64,000 nucleotides of DNA from Cololabis saira (Eukaryota > Chordata > Actinopteri > Beloniformes > Belonidae), in contig NC_084600.1 in NCBI RefSeq assembly GCF_033807715.1, forward strand, positions 46,341,824 to 46,405,823, given 5' to 3'. The notes under the pieces were generated by a model. The model had not been told where the DNA came from, did no database searches, and saw only the letters and a program-made list of their open reading frames with translations. Both the position numbers and the translations under genes were made by a program. Of this stretch, positions 21,931 through 33,090 are shown piece by piece. How positions within the stretch are numbered: the stretch's first letter is position 1; each line of letters starts with the position of its first letter.

Positions 21931-23205
21931 TGAATGAATGAATGAATGAATGAATGAATGAATGCTGAAGCTGCTAATGAATGAATGAATGATGAAGCTG
22001 GTAATGAATGAATGAATGAATGAATGAATGAATGAATGAATGAATGAATGAATGAATGAATGAATGAATGAATGAATGCTGAAGCTGGCAATGAATGAAT
22101 GAATGAATGAATGAATGCTGAAGCTGGTAATGAATGAATGAATGAATGAATGAATGAATGAATGAATGAATGAATGAATGAATGAAGCTGGTAATGAATG
22201 AATGAATGAATGAATGAATGAATGAATGCTGAAGCTGGTAATGAATGAATGAATGAATGAATGAATGAATGAATGAATGAATGAATGCTGAAGCTGGTAA
22301 TGAATGAATGAATGCTGAAGCTGGTAATGAATGAATGAATGAATGAATGAATGAATGAATGAATGAATGAATGAATGCTGAAGCTGGTAATGAATGAATG
22401 AATGAATGAATGAATGAATGAATGAATGAATGAATGAATGAATGAATGAATGAATGCTGAAGCTGGTAATAAATGAATGAATGAATGAATGAATGAATGA
22501 ATGAATGAATGAATGAATGAATGAATGCTGAAGCTGGTAATGAATGAATGAATGAATGAATGAATGAATGAATGAATGAATGAATGAATGCTGAAGCTGG
22601 TAATGAATGAATGAATGAATGAATGAATGAATGAATGAATGAATGAATGAATGAATGAATGAATGAATGATGCTGGATGCTGAAGCTGGTAATAAATGAA
22701 TGAATGAATGAATGAATGATGCTGGATGCTGAAGCTGGTAATGAATGAATGAATGAATGCTGAAGCTGGTAATGAATGAATTAATTAATAAATGAAGCTC
22801 GTAATAAATGAATGAATGAATGAAGCTGGATGCTGAAGCTGGTAATAAATGAATGAATGAATGAATGAATGAATGAATGCTGAAGCTGGTAATGAATGAA
22901 TGAATGAATGAATGAATGAATAAATGAATGAATGAATGAATGAATGAATGAATGAATGAATGAATGAATGAATGCTGAAGCTGGTAATGAATGAATGAAT
23001 GAATGAAGCTGGTAATGAATGAATGAATGAATGAATGAATGAATGAATGAATGAATGAATGAATGAATGAATGAATGAATGAATGAATGAATGAATGCTG
23101 AAGCTGGTAATGAATAAATGAATGAATGAATGAATGCTGAAGCTGGTAATGAATTAATTAATTAATTAATTAATGAAGCTGGTAATGAATGAATGAATTC
23201 TGAAG
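21931..23205. repeat. (AATG)n array with regular 'ctgaagctggt' interruptions
   Basis: About 1.27 kb of AATG tetranucleotides, broken at roughly 30-80 bp intervals by 'gctgaagctggtaatg'. The interruption is conserved, so the real unit is a variable-length block: spacer plus a tetranucleotide run. Confidence 0.95.
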
Positions 23206-24750
23206 CTCATTGGTGCAAATTAGCCCTGCCCCTTCTTCTGATTGGCCGATACGTTATAGTCCAATAACTTTTGAATGGTTTGACATAGAGAGTCATGGGT
23301 GGTGTCATTGGACTCGGTATTGAGTCCTTCACCTTTATTGCTTGTAAAATGTACACAAATGTGCAGCAGCCCGCCGTGGCACTCTCTAAATTTCTGCGAG
23401 GAAATTGTCTAGTTATTATTATTATTCCGAGAAATGAATTGCCTTTTTGGATGCATGGGTCGACAAGAATGGGCTCCATAGCGCCACCTATGTTATGTTT
23501 TTTGAAGAGCCCCATAATATTGTTTGACTTACAGCAATGACCTTTATGAGTCTATTATATCTGACAAAGCCCTACAAAAAAGTCTCTTGGACCCATGCTC
23601 TAAGTTACACAGGAAGTCCGGCATTTTGAACAGAAAATGGCATTTTTCATGAATTCTGGTCATTTCCAGACCTCGTATTTTAACGAACTCCTCCTAGAGA
23701 TTTTATCGGATTGGCTCACAACTTGGTTTGTACAATCTAGACACATGACCGACGCTAAATTGCGAAGCTTTTAAGTTTTTACCTGAGGGCGTGACCGTAG
23801 TGATCCGGCAAAGTTTGAGGTCATTTTTAAGGCTCACCATGAAACATCAATTGGCTGTAATTCAGAAATACATGATTTGATGTGGTTGAAAACGTATGTG
23901 CATGATTGTAGGCTGAACCTGAAGACATCTATGGTGGATTATTCAGGATCGGTTGTAGCGCCACCTGTTGGCAACAGGAATTGTCATGTCTTCTAGTATG
24001 CATCTGTGCTCCAAGCGAGATCAGTTTATTGATCTCAAAGTTGGTCAGATAATAGGTAAGACATTGACGATGACTGACAGAGAAAACTGTAACTTTTTTA
24101 TCAAAGGGCGTCGCCGTTAGAGGTTGTCAAATTTCGGTGTCTCGCCATGAACATAAAAGTTGTTGTAACTTAAACATAATTGGTCAGAATTAACCCAAAA
24201 TCAATACACGTAATCAGGCTTCCATTCTGAACAAGTGGATATGACAATCTTGGATGAACTCCATAGCGCCTTTTGGTCAGGTATACATTTTTCATCAAAT
24301 TATGTGCTGTAATTGCTGTTTCGTTCATCCAATCACAATGAAATTAACACATATTATTGTCATAAGGGTCCTTATTGACTGTGTCACGTATCTTGGTCAT
24401 AACTTGAACGAAATTGCCATTTTACGTCACTCTGAATTTGTGGTAAAATAATCATTAAAAATCAGTGGTTTTGTCTTAGGACAATTAAATGTCAGATTCA
24501 GAAACCTTTCGACAGGACTCAAAAATCATACGCTGGTACATATCGGTTTTGGAGAAGTTTGTCACTCACTTTTTTCAATATATATATAATAACTAAATAA
24601 ATGATAGCTTTGTCATGCCATGTCCAATTAACTTCAAACTTTGTAAAGATATTGTTGACTGTGATATAAAAATAATATGTCGATTTGAGCAATGTATGTT
24701 CTAGCAAAACACCAATGCAGCAATATTATGCGCGCGCAGCTCCCTGGGAG
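23206..24750. repeat. Dispersed non-coding repeat, long copy
   Basis: Starts 'cattggtgcaaattagccc' (also at 14937). Contains 'tctagttattattattattc' and phrases such as 'tccatagcgccacctatg'. Only short frames; no coding signal. I recognise the phrases as common in teleost intergenic DNA but cannot name the family. Confidence 0.5.
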
Positions 24751-25272
24751 CTCCCACGGATTTATTTAGACTCAATTTATTTTCCATTTACTATTCATTT
24801 TTGTGAATAATTTACCCATCCAAATTATGTCAAATGAGTGAGTGTGAACTTTGTAATATTATAAGTCCTCTTGGCTTCCTTCCTATGTTTTTTTATAGCA
24901 AAAGGTGCAAATAAAAACATACACCGTCGGTATTCGGAAATTGACGATTATTTCTTCTTCCACTGCATCTTTCATCCACTGGTGCGTTCAGGGACAATTG
25001 GAATTTACTGTATTTGGCGAGAATTGACCATAGTGGTATCATGGGGGGTTTACCAAACTAAACTAGTCATTTAGATTCAAACATTGAAAAGTAATGTATA
25101 TATTGGACAAATAACAGAGGAATCTAGTCAGGAAGCAAAGACAAAAAAACAAAGACAAAAACAAAACAAAAAACACACTATAAATTACAAGGAGTGATAA
25201 ATTAAGCGGTTTTTGGCTAGAGACTGTACAGGATTCAAACCTGACACCACATGATATTTTGTACCAGCATTA
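24751..25272. other. Intron 1 sequence, nothing recognised
   Basis: AT-rich sequence with an A-rich patch at 25140-25180. The 67-codon frame at 24871 (+) has no recognisable domain. Confidence 0.4.
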
Positions 25273-26468
25273 AGGAAGTAGTTCTATTCTTTAATCAGAA
25301 TCAGAATCAGGTTTATTAGGTCAGTTTAGAAAAAACAGTTTTTGACTTCGGATACACCGGCGGCGGCACGATGGAATTGTGCGCCTGTTTTCCAATTTCC
25401 AAAGGGTAACACTGGGATAGGGGGGGGGAGGAGAAAAAAATACAGCTTCACACTGAATATCATACAATACACAATATCAAGTTGATAAGAGGGGGGGGCC
25501 AGGAAGGCGTTTGGATATGGGGAGAGGGGAGTGTGTCAGTATATATGTGAGAGTCTGTGACGCGATAAGTCCGAGAACCTTTCGCCCAGAGCGCAGCCAA
25601 GCGTCCTTGATGTTATCGGGCAGTGGTACAGTTCTGGGAAGGAGATCCGCAGGTGTTTATGAGAGAGGGGGAGGGTTGAGTTGGATGCAGAGCATCATGT
25701 TTACATTCCTCCAGGGAGATTGTGACGAAGAGGCTTGCCAGCCGCTCCTTCAAGGCCAAATCTAATCAACAATTTGCAGGCAGCTCAGTAATTTTCCATC
25801 TCCTTTCCAGTCTTCTGGTTCCTCAATAAACTCCGAATTTGTGATCAGTCCCCGCCAAGCCGGGTACCCAGCTTCTCCAAGGTGTTCTCCATCTTGTTAA
25901 AGAGCTCAAAGACCCCTGCTAGCCTACGATTCTGTTCAAGAATTGCATCCAGCTTGCGGCCCTGCTCACCCAACGTTACAGTCTGAGTGCGGAGCCCCGT
26001 GCTCAATCCTTCAGCAGCTTCGGGCAGCTCAGAGAGGGCCAGAACGGCTCCCGCAGACTTCCACGATTGTCGATAGGCCAGGAATCCCCCCACTCCAATT
26101 AGGAGAAATCCTGCTATCATAAATCCAATTATGAAGGCGTCCTCAATATCCTCGACAGATAAAATTTTGAGACACATCGGCCGCCAGTTCTTGTACGCGT
26201 CCATCGTGTAACCAGCAAAAAATGTCCCATCGGGGCAGGAGGGCTCCCTTACCCCCTGACTTCTCGTTGCAAAAATTTGGTCAATTGTGCTGAGAGACCA
26301 GTTAATCAATTCCATGATTGTAGAGTTTCGGAGGAGTGAAAAAGAGAGGCTCTGAAGACAAGACAGGACAAAAGCAGCAGCAGGGCAGATAAGGAGGGAG
26401 AGGAGCAGAAAAGCGTCCGCCTTCACTGAGAGCCGGAAGAAGAAAGAGGAAGTAGTTCTATTCTTTAA
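25273..26468 (-). mobile_element. Retroposon family R, copy A (complete)
   Basis: A 1.15-kb unit on the minus strand flanked by a 22-bp direct repeat (25273-25294 and 26447-26468; a third tandem copy follows at 26468-26489). The 3' end is a 'ctgattctgattctga' tail, typical of LINE-type retroposition rather than poly(A). From 5' to 3' it has a leader of 130 bp, one ORF of 156 codons (25845-26315), and a non-coding 3' region of about 550 bp. The 3' region recurs at 36055-36470 and 59405-60770, and the ORF region recurs broken at 30903-31730. There is no RT, so it must use another element's machinery. Confidence 0.7.
25845..26315 (-). CDS. ORF of retroposon R: predicted membrane/coiled-coil protein
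   Basis: 156 residues starting at MELINWSLST. A longer in-frame start at 26534 reads through the flanking MITE, so I reject it. Residues 1-58 are probably outside or soluble and hold two cysteines (27 and 48). Residues 60-81 (FIIGFMIAGFLLIGVGGFLA) are a clear transmembrane span. Residues about 104-152 are charged with Leu spacing that fits a coiled coil. A second copy at about 31130-31596 keeps the same N-terminal block but has stops and frameshifts. I do not recognise the family. Conservation of a transposon-borne membrane ORF suggests a role in the element's life cycle, or a captured host gene. Function unknown. Confidence 0.55.
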   Translation of the reverse strand: MELINWSLSTIDQIFATRSQGVREPSCPDGTFFAGYTMDAYKNWRPMCLKILSVEDIEDAFIIGFMIAGFLLIGVGGFLAYRQSWKSAGAVLALSELPEAAEGLSTGLRTQTVTLGEQGRKLDAILEQNRRLAGVFELFNKMENTLEKLGTRLGGD

Positions 26469-26487
26469 GGAAGTAGTTCTATTCTTT

Positions 26488-26704
26488 AACAAGATTTTTT
26501 TTGCTTGTAATGAGAAGATAAATCTTGTTTCCACTGGCAGATTTTTCTACTTATTTCAAGTGAAAATCTACTTGAAACAGGTGGAAATTGTTGTTTTTTC
26601 CAGTGATGACTCTTGTTTTAAGTGTAATGAGATTTTTTTGACTAAAAATGAGACATTTTAAGTAGAAATAAGACAAATATTCCTGGTAAGATTTTTGCAG
26701 TGTG
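26488..26704 (-). mobile_element. Fold-back MITE, half copy (family F)
   Basis: Inverted half from 'caagattttttttgcttg' to 'aagatttttgcagtg'. It abuts the duplicated target repeat of retroposon R copy A, so the retroposon entered at or next to this MITE. Confidence 0.75.
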
Positions 26705-27240
26705 TGTTTTACGGTGTTTTGTCTTGGTTTTCGATTCGCCCGTACAGCACTTTGGACCATGTTGGTGTGTTTATAAAGTGCTTTATAAATAAACTTGACT
26801 GGACTAATGTAAGGATCAACTCGTCTTTGCTGTTCCAAACGTCTGAATCTCCAACAGCTTCCATCGTTGCTGAGACTCGTCCGTTTGGCAGTAAAAACTC
26901 TCTCAAATGTGTGGGATTGATTCCCGTATGTCGTCCACATGGCCGTTAATCACCAACAGAACTCCGTATTAACTCCGTATTAACTCTGGATTAACCAGTA
27001 TTTTCTCCCCGACTGTAACTTTAGCTGCTCAGGAAGCGTTTTATAATAAATGGTAATTCCTCGGACTAAAGCCTGGCTGGGTGTTTGTTCAAAGGTTAAT
27101 AAAACTCCTTGAAAATGGTTAAAATTAGAAAGTCTGAAAACTGGAAATGAGGTCATTTACTCCACGAGAAAATCTGGGCCAGGACAGAAAACGAAGGCGG
27201 CGAATGTTGATGCTCTGTAGGAGACGGGGGTTTTAGAGAG
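26705..27240. other. Intron 1 sequence with a possible LINE 3' tail
   Basis: 'gtgctttataaataaactt' at about 26777 resembles the end of L2-type retroposons. The remainder is unique without coding signal. Confidence 0.35.
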
Positions 27241-27880
27241 TTCAGGTAGATATCTGCAGGTATCTCCAGGTATCTGCAGATACCTGGAGATACCTGGAGA
27301 TACCTGGAGATACCTGAACTCTGCAGATACCTGGAGATACCTGGAGATACCTGAACCCTAAAGAGATACCTGAACCCTGCAGATACCTGAACCCTGCAGA
27401 TACCTGAACCCTGCAGATACCTGAACCCTGCAGATACCTGAACCCTGCAGATACCTGAACCCTGCAGATACCTGGAGATACCTGGAGATACCTGAACTCT
27501 GCGGATACCTGGAGATACCTGGAGATACCTGGAGATACCTGAACCCTAAAGAGATACCTGAACCCTGCAGATACCTGAACCCTGCAGATACCTGAACCCT
27601 GCAGATACCTGAACTCTGGAGATACCTGAACCCTAAAGAGATACCTGAACCCTGCAGATACCTGAACCCTGCAGATACCTGAACCCTGCAGATACCTGAA
27701 CTCTGGAGGAGATGGAGATCTGCAGGTTTAGGTTCAGGTACCAAGAGTTCAGGTATCTGCAGGTATCTGAACTCTGGAGGAGCTGGAGGTTCCAGAGAGT
27801 TCAGATACCAACAGATACCTGCACTCTGAACTCTGACACAGTATCTGAACTCTGACACCTGAACTCTTGATGCTCTGGAG
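27241..27880. repeat. 'agatacctg' minisatellite
   Basis: About 640 bp of 11-bp ('agatacctgga') and 17-bp ('cagatacctgaaccctg') units in blocks. The order of blocks (three short units, an 'aaccctaaagag' unit, then four to seven long units) is itself repeated about three times. Confidence 0.92.
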
Positions 27881-28840
27881 GAGCTGGAGATCTGCAGGTT
27901 CAGAGTCCAGGTCGAGGCCGGTTTTAGGGGGGGGTAGGGGTGGGCTGTGTCCACCCAAACGTGCGTCCTGCCCACCCAATCAAAGTTATGGGGATCCTTT
28001 ATTTTTTTATAATTGAATTTTTCTATAAATATAAAAACATATCACAGAATATCTGTACCGTTTCTGATTGGGTGGGCACTGAGCATAATTTTTAGACACA
28101 ACAATGAACGCATACCGCAAAAGTTGTGTCTCGGCGGAGGGACCCGGCGTCAGCACACAGAGCACACACTGAAGGCTGATTTATGGTTCCGCGTTACACC
28201 AACGCAGAAGGGTGTGCGTCGCCGCGTACCCTAAGCCGTAGGCTATGCCGTACCCTCTCTACTCTTTATCATATAATGTTCACAATGTGTAACGCAATTC
28301 ATGTCATGGGTCGTGTATTTTGAAGGATCAAATACTCAACATCCCATATTATCCATTTTACATCATGCAAGAAATGATGGTCGTGGCAATCAAACTTTGA
28401 AAATCGACTGTGCGCATGCGCAGAACCACAAAGTAGCATTTCTCTGCAGGTAGCAAGGATTGGCAGAACACCGGTCCCAAGCCCGGGTAAATGCAGAGGG
28501 TAGTGTCAGGAAGGGTTAGCATACTGTGGAGAAGATAGATGAACTGATATGATGATAGCATAGTTTTCTATGCATTTCGGGGGTTTGACCCCCAAAAAAA
28601 TTTTCAGCATCGCCCACCCTACATTTCAGTCTGTCCACCTTAGTGAGCCTCACTAAATCCGGCCCTGGTTCAGGTACCTGAACTCTGCAGGAACCTGAGA
28701 GTGCAGGTATCTCCAGGTATCTGCAGGTACCTGTCCTAGGTCTGAGGATGGCAGACTGAACTCTGACCTCCATGTCTCTGTGAGGACTTAGTGCTGGACC
28801 GGTCTCTCTGGTCGGGGTCGGCTCCTCCACGGGTTACACG
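27881..28840. other. Intron 1 sequence with a MITE terminus
   Basis: Mostly unique sequence. A piece at 28168-28255 has the terminus 'tgaaggctgatttatggttc', as at 952. No coding signal. Confidence 0.45.
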
Positions 28841-28844
28841 GTTT

Positions 28845-29130
28845 TAACCTCCTGATGGTAACTGGTTAAACCTGACGGTAACTGGTTTAGACCTGACGGT
28901 AACTGGTTTAGACCTGATGGTAACTGGTTTAAACTGGTTTAAACCTGATGGTAACTGGTTTAGACCTGATGGTAACTGGTTTAGACTGGTTTAAACCTGA
29001 TGGTAACGGGTTTAAACTGGTTTAAACCTGATGGTAACTGGTTTAGACCTGATGGTAACTGGTTTAAACTGGTTTAAACCTGATGGTAACGGGTTTAAAC
29101 TGGTTTAAACCTGATGGTAACTGGTTTTAA
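28845..29130. repeat. 'ctgatggtaactggttta' minisatellite
   Basis: About 14 units built of 'cctgatggtaactggttt' and 'aaactggtttaaa'. It ends about 30 bp before the nova2 exon at 29165, so it is next to the branch-point region of intron 1. Confidence 0.93.
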
Positions 29131-29164
29131 ACCTCTGGTTCTGTGTTTCATGTGTTTTCTCCAG

Positions 29165-29308
29165 AGGAGGGCGAGTACTTCCTGAAGGTGCTGATCCCCA
29201 GCTACGCCGCCGGATCCATCATCGGTAAAGGAGGACAAACTATTGTCCAATTACAGAAGGAGACGGGAGCAACGATCAAGCTGTCCAAGTCCAAGGACTT
29301 TTACCCAG
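29165..29308 (+). CDS. nova2: nova2 exon encoding the first part of KH1
   Basis: 144 nt between acceptor 'tttctccag' and donor 'G|gtagga'. It encodes E-E-G-E-Y-F-L-K-V through K-S-K-D-F-Y-P-G, including the KH1 GKGG loop within [20 protein letters not shown]. It begins and ends in phase 1, which matches the next exon. This is one of the most conserved segments of vertebrate Nova proteins, which bind YCAY RNA clusters in neurons to direct alternative splicing. Confidence 0.95.
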
Positions 29309-29655
29309 GTAGGACATTTAATAATTAAAACTAACTCACGTCCCAGTCCAAAGACTTTTACCCAGTTAGGACCCAACATTGATTAACACTAGTTTATGTG
29401 AATAAAGGATTGGTAATAATCAGGAGCAGCGTGAACCTGCTGACGCCCCGAAGGACCAATCATGAAGCTACCGCCGCCGTGCGCTGCTGCCAGTATTCTG
29501 CCATCTTTGATTTCATCTCTCGGTTACGTTAGAAAAGTCCTGTGTGATACAGAGGTTGTGTTTGACCCAGTGACCATGGGGAGCCCATGGTCACTGTAAC
29601 CCTCACGTATGGACAATGTTAGAATGTTAGAAAGAATAATATAAAAACCAGTTCA
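29309..29655. other. nova2 intron 2, unique part
   Basis: Unique sequence. The phrase 'gactttta cccag' of the exon end is echoed at 29352, a short duplication across the donor. No other feature. Confidence 0.5.
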
Positions 29656-30150
29656 GAACTCGCTGTGGTGTAGAGAGTTTTAGTCTGTGGTGTAGAGAGT
29701 TTTAGTCTGTGGTGTAGAGAGTTTTAGTCTGTGGTGTAGAGAGTTTTAGTCTGTGGTGTAGAGAGTTTTAGTCTGTGGTGTAGAGAGTTTTAGTCTGTGG
29801 TGTAGAGAGTTTTAGTCTGTGGTGTAGAGAGTTTTAGTCTGTGGTGTAGAGAGTTTTAGTCTGTGGTGTAGAGAGTTTTAGTCTGTGGTGTAGAGAGTTT
29901 TAGTCCGTGGTGTAGAGAGTTTTAGTCTGTGGTGTAGAGAGTTTTAGTCTGTGGTGTAGAGAGTTTTAGTCTGTGGTGTAGAGAGTTTTAGTCTGTGGTG
30001 TATTTAGTTTTAGTCTGTGGTGTAGAGAGTTTTAGTCTGTGGTGTAGAGAGTTTTAGTCTGTGGTGTAGAGAGTTTTAGTCTGTGGTGTAGAGAGTTTTA
30101 GTCCGTGGTGTAGAGAGTTTTAGTCTGTGGTGTAGAGAGTTTTATTCAGT
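29656..30150. repeat. 22-bp minisatellite in nova2 intron 2
   Basis: About 22 very uniform copies of 'gtggtgtagagagttttagt' plus two bases. One unit has 'gtatttag' instead of 'gtagagag' (30000). High uniformity suggests recent expansion. Confidence 0.96.
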
Positions 30151-30706
30151 AGCCGGCGGTGAGCAGACCTACAGAGCGTGTCTGGGTTGGTGTGCTGACC
30201 CAGAATGGTTGGAATCATGACTTTTATACAGTAAGTTCCAAGTACAAAAGGCAGGAATCAACAAGCCAAGTGAGAGACAAAAAGCAATTTACAGTCAGAT
30301 GTGATCTGTGGCCAAATACCGTTATCGGGCATTTTACATGACTGTCACTAAGTTCTAAATTATCCCATAGGGTGTTCTCATGGTTCAAGTCTGTGGCCAA
30401 ATGAGTTGGTATTAACATATCAGTCAGTCAGGAACTTCATCATATGGAGTTGGTATTAACATATCAGTCAGTCAGGAACTCATTCCCGTGGTTCAAGTCT
30501 TTGTTGAAACCAGTTCCAAGGTGTGAGCCCTGCAGGGAGAGGAAGCTGGAGTTTCAGGTCAGCCACGGTGTCACAATGCCTCATCAGTATAAAACTCCAA
30601 CAGTCCCAGGCCTCCTAGTGTGGTTTTACTGAGCTGGTACATTGACCGATCGGTATCAACCAATCGGTGTGTCTCTAGTTCTAACTCTTCACCTCCGTCT
30701 CCTCAG

Positions 30707-30870
30707 GAACGACGGAGCGGGTTTGTCTGATCCAGGGAACCGTCGACGCCCTAAACGGAGTTCACAACTTCATCTCCGAGAAGGTCCGGGAGATGCCCCA
30801 GAACCAGAAACCAGAACCGGTCAGCATCCTGCAGCCGCAGACCACCGTCAACCCGGACCGGGTCAAGCAG
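30707..30870 (+). CDS. nova2: nova2 exon: end of KH1 and linker
   Basis: 164 nt between acceptor 'gtctcctcag' and donor 'CAG|gtgaga'. It completes KH1 ([20 protein letters not shown]) and encodes the linker to [17 protein letters not shown]. It ends in phase 0, as required by the next exon. Joined to the previous exon the frame is open with no mismatch. Confidence 0.95.
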
Positions 30871-30902
30871 GTGAGAACCAGAACCAGGAACCAGGACTCA
30901 GT

Positions 30903-31937
30903 TCTGAAAACAGGTCCACAGATGTTCTGGAGAGGGGAAGGTTAGTGGGGGCAGAGTCACTTGTTTACATTCCACCAGGGAGATTGTGACTGGAGCGATC
31001 GGCCAAACCGCTCTGTCAAGGCCAGAATATAGAATCAACAATTGTATTGAAAAGAACAGGCAGATTCCAGTAATTTTACGTCTGCCTTTAGTCTCTGGTT
31101 CATCAATGGCGACTCCAAACAGACGAATTTGCGATCAATTCCCGCCAAGCCGAGCTTCCAACTTCTCCAAGGTGTTCTCCATCTTGAGCTCAAAAACCAC
31201 CGCGCGCCTGCGATTCTGTTCAAGAATCGCATCCAGCTTACGGCTTTGCTCCCCCAACGTTAAAGTCTGAGTGTTGTTAGCCGTGCTTTTCCCCTCAGCC
31301 ACGTCCGGCAGCTCTGAAAGAGCCAGAACAGCTGTCGACGACTTACGTTTGTCGATATACTAGGAATCCCCCCACTCCAATCAGCAGAAATCCGTTTATC
31401 ATTAATCCAATTATGAAGCATCTTCAACGTCCTCGACAGACAGAATCACCAAACACAACGGTTTCCAATGTTTCCAGGAATCCATTGTGTATTCAGCAAA
31501 AAACATCCCATCGGGGCAGGAGGGCTCCCTTACCCCCTGACTTTGCGTCGCAAAAATTTGGTCAATTGTGCTGAGAGACCAGTTAATCCATTCCATGATT
31601 GAAGAATTTCGGAGGAGTGAAAAGGGAGATGCTCTAAAAGGACAAGACAGGACAAAAGCAGCAGCATGGCAGATAGATAAGGGAGAGGAGCAGAAAAGCG
31701 TCCGCCTTCGCCGAGAGCCGGAAGAAGATGATGAACCAGAGACTTAAGGCAGACGGAAAGTTACTGGATCCGCCTGTTTGTCTCAATACAATTGTTGATT
31801 CTACGATCTGACCTTGACAGAGCAGCCTGCCCGGCTGCTCCAGTCACAATCTCCCTGGTGAAATGAAAACAAGACGCTCTCCCCCCAACTAGCCCTCCCC
31901 TTCCCAGGACGTCTGTGGACCTGGATCAGACCTTGTG
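30903..31937 (-). mobile_element. Retroposon family R, copy B (fold-back, decayed) in nova2 intron 3
   Basis: On the minus strand it holds a decayed ORF region and part of the 3' region. A second 3' piece in the opposite direction follows at about 31730-31937. The two pieces (about 30905-31110 and 31730-31937) are reverse complements with around 85% identity by eye, so the intron RNA could fold into a 200-bp stem around a 620-nt loop. The tail-to-tail arrangement could come from two insertions or from template switching. Confidence 0.65.
31130..31596 (-). pseudogene. Decayed copy of the retroposon R ORF
   Basis: Starts MEWINWSLSTIDQIFATQSQ, close to the intact copy at 25845-26315. The frame closes at residue 62 and further frameshifts or stops follow (for example in the membrane segment near 31360). 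The C-terminal coiled-coil segment can still be read in pieces. Confidence 0.7.
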
Positions 31938-31939
31938 TT

Positions 31940-32058
31940 GAATTGTGTACAGATAAACTAGTCTAATCTGTTTCTCCAGATAAACTAGTCTCTGTTTCTC
32001 CAGATAAACTAGTCTAATCTGTTTCTCCAGATAAACTGTTCTAATCTCTGCGTTTCAG
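31940..32058. repeat. 'cagataaactagtctaatctgtttctc' repeats before the last nova2 exon
   Basis: Four imperfect copies of 'tttctccagataaactag' (about 31947-32040), pyrimidine-rich and each with a 'tctccag'. These are decoy-like acceptor motifs just upstream of the true acceptor 'gcgtttcag'. Confidence 0.7.
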
Positions 32059-33090
32059 GCGAAGCTGATCGTCCCTAACTCCACGGCGGGGCTGATCATC
32101 GGTAAGGGCGGTGCGACGGTGAAGGCGGTGATGGAGCAGTCGGGGGCGTGGGTCCAGCTCTCCCAGAAGCCCGAGGGCATCAACCTGCAGGAGCGCGTGG
32201 TGACCATCAGCGGCGAGCCCGAGCAGAACCGCAAGGCGGTGGAGATCATCGTCCAGAAGATCCAGGAGGATCCGCAGAGCAGCAGCTGCTTAAACATCAG
32301 CTACTCCAACATCTCCGGCCCGGTGGCCAACTCCAACCCCACGGGCTCGCCCTACGCCAACACGGCCGAGGTGCTGCCCAACGCCGCGGCCGCCGCGGCC
32401 GCCACCGCCTCCTCGCTGCTGGGCCAGGCCGGGCTGACGGGGATGGGCGGCTTCCCGGCCGCCGTGTCCGGCTTCTCCGGCAACGACCTGCTGGCCATCA
32501 CGTCGGCGCTCAACACGCTGGCTAGCTACGGCTACAACACCAACACGCTGGGGCTGGGGCTCAACCCGGCCGCCGCGTCCGGCGTGCTGGCCGCCGTGGC
32601 CGCCAGCGCCAACCCGGCCGCCGCCGCCGCCGCCAACCTCTTAGCCTCCTACGCCAACGACGCGTCCGGCGGCGCGGGCCACCCGGCCGCCGCCGGCCTG
32701 GGCGGCTTCTCCCTGGGCTCGTTGGCCGCCGCCACCGGCGCCTCCAACGGCTACCTGAACGCCTCGTCCCCGCTCATGGCGTCGTCCCTGCTGGCCACGG
32801 AGAAGCTGGCGGCCGACGGCGGCGCCAAGGACGTGGTGGAGATCGCCGTGCCGGAGAACCTGGTGGGCGCCATCCTGGGCAAGGGCGGGAAGACGCTGGT
32901 GGAGTACCAGGAGCTGACGGGCGCCAGGATCCAGATCTCCAAGAAGGGAGAGTTCATCCCCGGGACGCGGAACCGCAAGGTCACGATCACGGGCTCGCCC
33001 GCCGCCACGCAGGCCGCGCAGTATCTGATCAGCCAGCGAATCACGTACGAGCAGGGCGTCCGCGCCACCAACCCGCAGAAGGTGGGATAA
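32059..33090 (+). CDS. nova2: nova2 last coding exon: KH2, Ala-rich linker, KH3
   Basis: 343 codons plus stop, from [18 protein letters not shown] to NPQKVG. With the candidate start the whole protein is 447 residues; KH GKGG loops are at 22-25, 119-122 and 378-381. The long linker (about 190-355) is rich in Ala, Gly, Ser and Asn and GC-rich at third positions. I choose nova2 over nova1 from [34 protein letters not shown] and TEKLAADGG; some linker residues resemble nova1, so a fish-specific paralogue is possible. NOVA2 binds UCAY clusters through its KH domains and controls neuronal splicing. KH3 at the C-terminus is complete and nearly invariant in the family. Linkage with kptn supports the call. 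Confidence 0.94.
   Translation, partial: AKLIVPNSTAGLIIGKGGATVKAVMEQSGAWVQLSQKPEGINLQERVVTISGEPEQNRKAVEIIVQKIQEDPQSSSCLNISYSNISGPVANSNPTGSPYANTAEVLPNAAAAAAATASSLLGQAGLTGMGGFPAAVSGFSGNDLLAITSALNTLASYGYNTNTLGLGLNPAAASGVLAAVAASANPAAAAAANLLASYANDASGGAGHPAAAGLGGFSLGSLAAATGASNGYLNASSPLMASSLLATEKLAADGGAKDVVEIAVPENLVGAILGKGGKTLVEYQELTGARIQISKKGEFIPGTRNRKVTITGSPAATQAAQYLISQRITYEQGVRATNPQKVG

Noticed and set aside
26316..26534. 73-codon N-terminal extension of the retroposon R protein
   Set aside because: It reads into the flanking MITE and the duplicated target site; the element's leader ends before it and copy B lacks it.
32148..32525. 125-codon frame overlapping nova2
   Set aside because: Shadow frame of the GC-rich nova2 exon.
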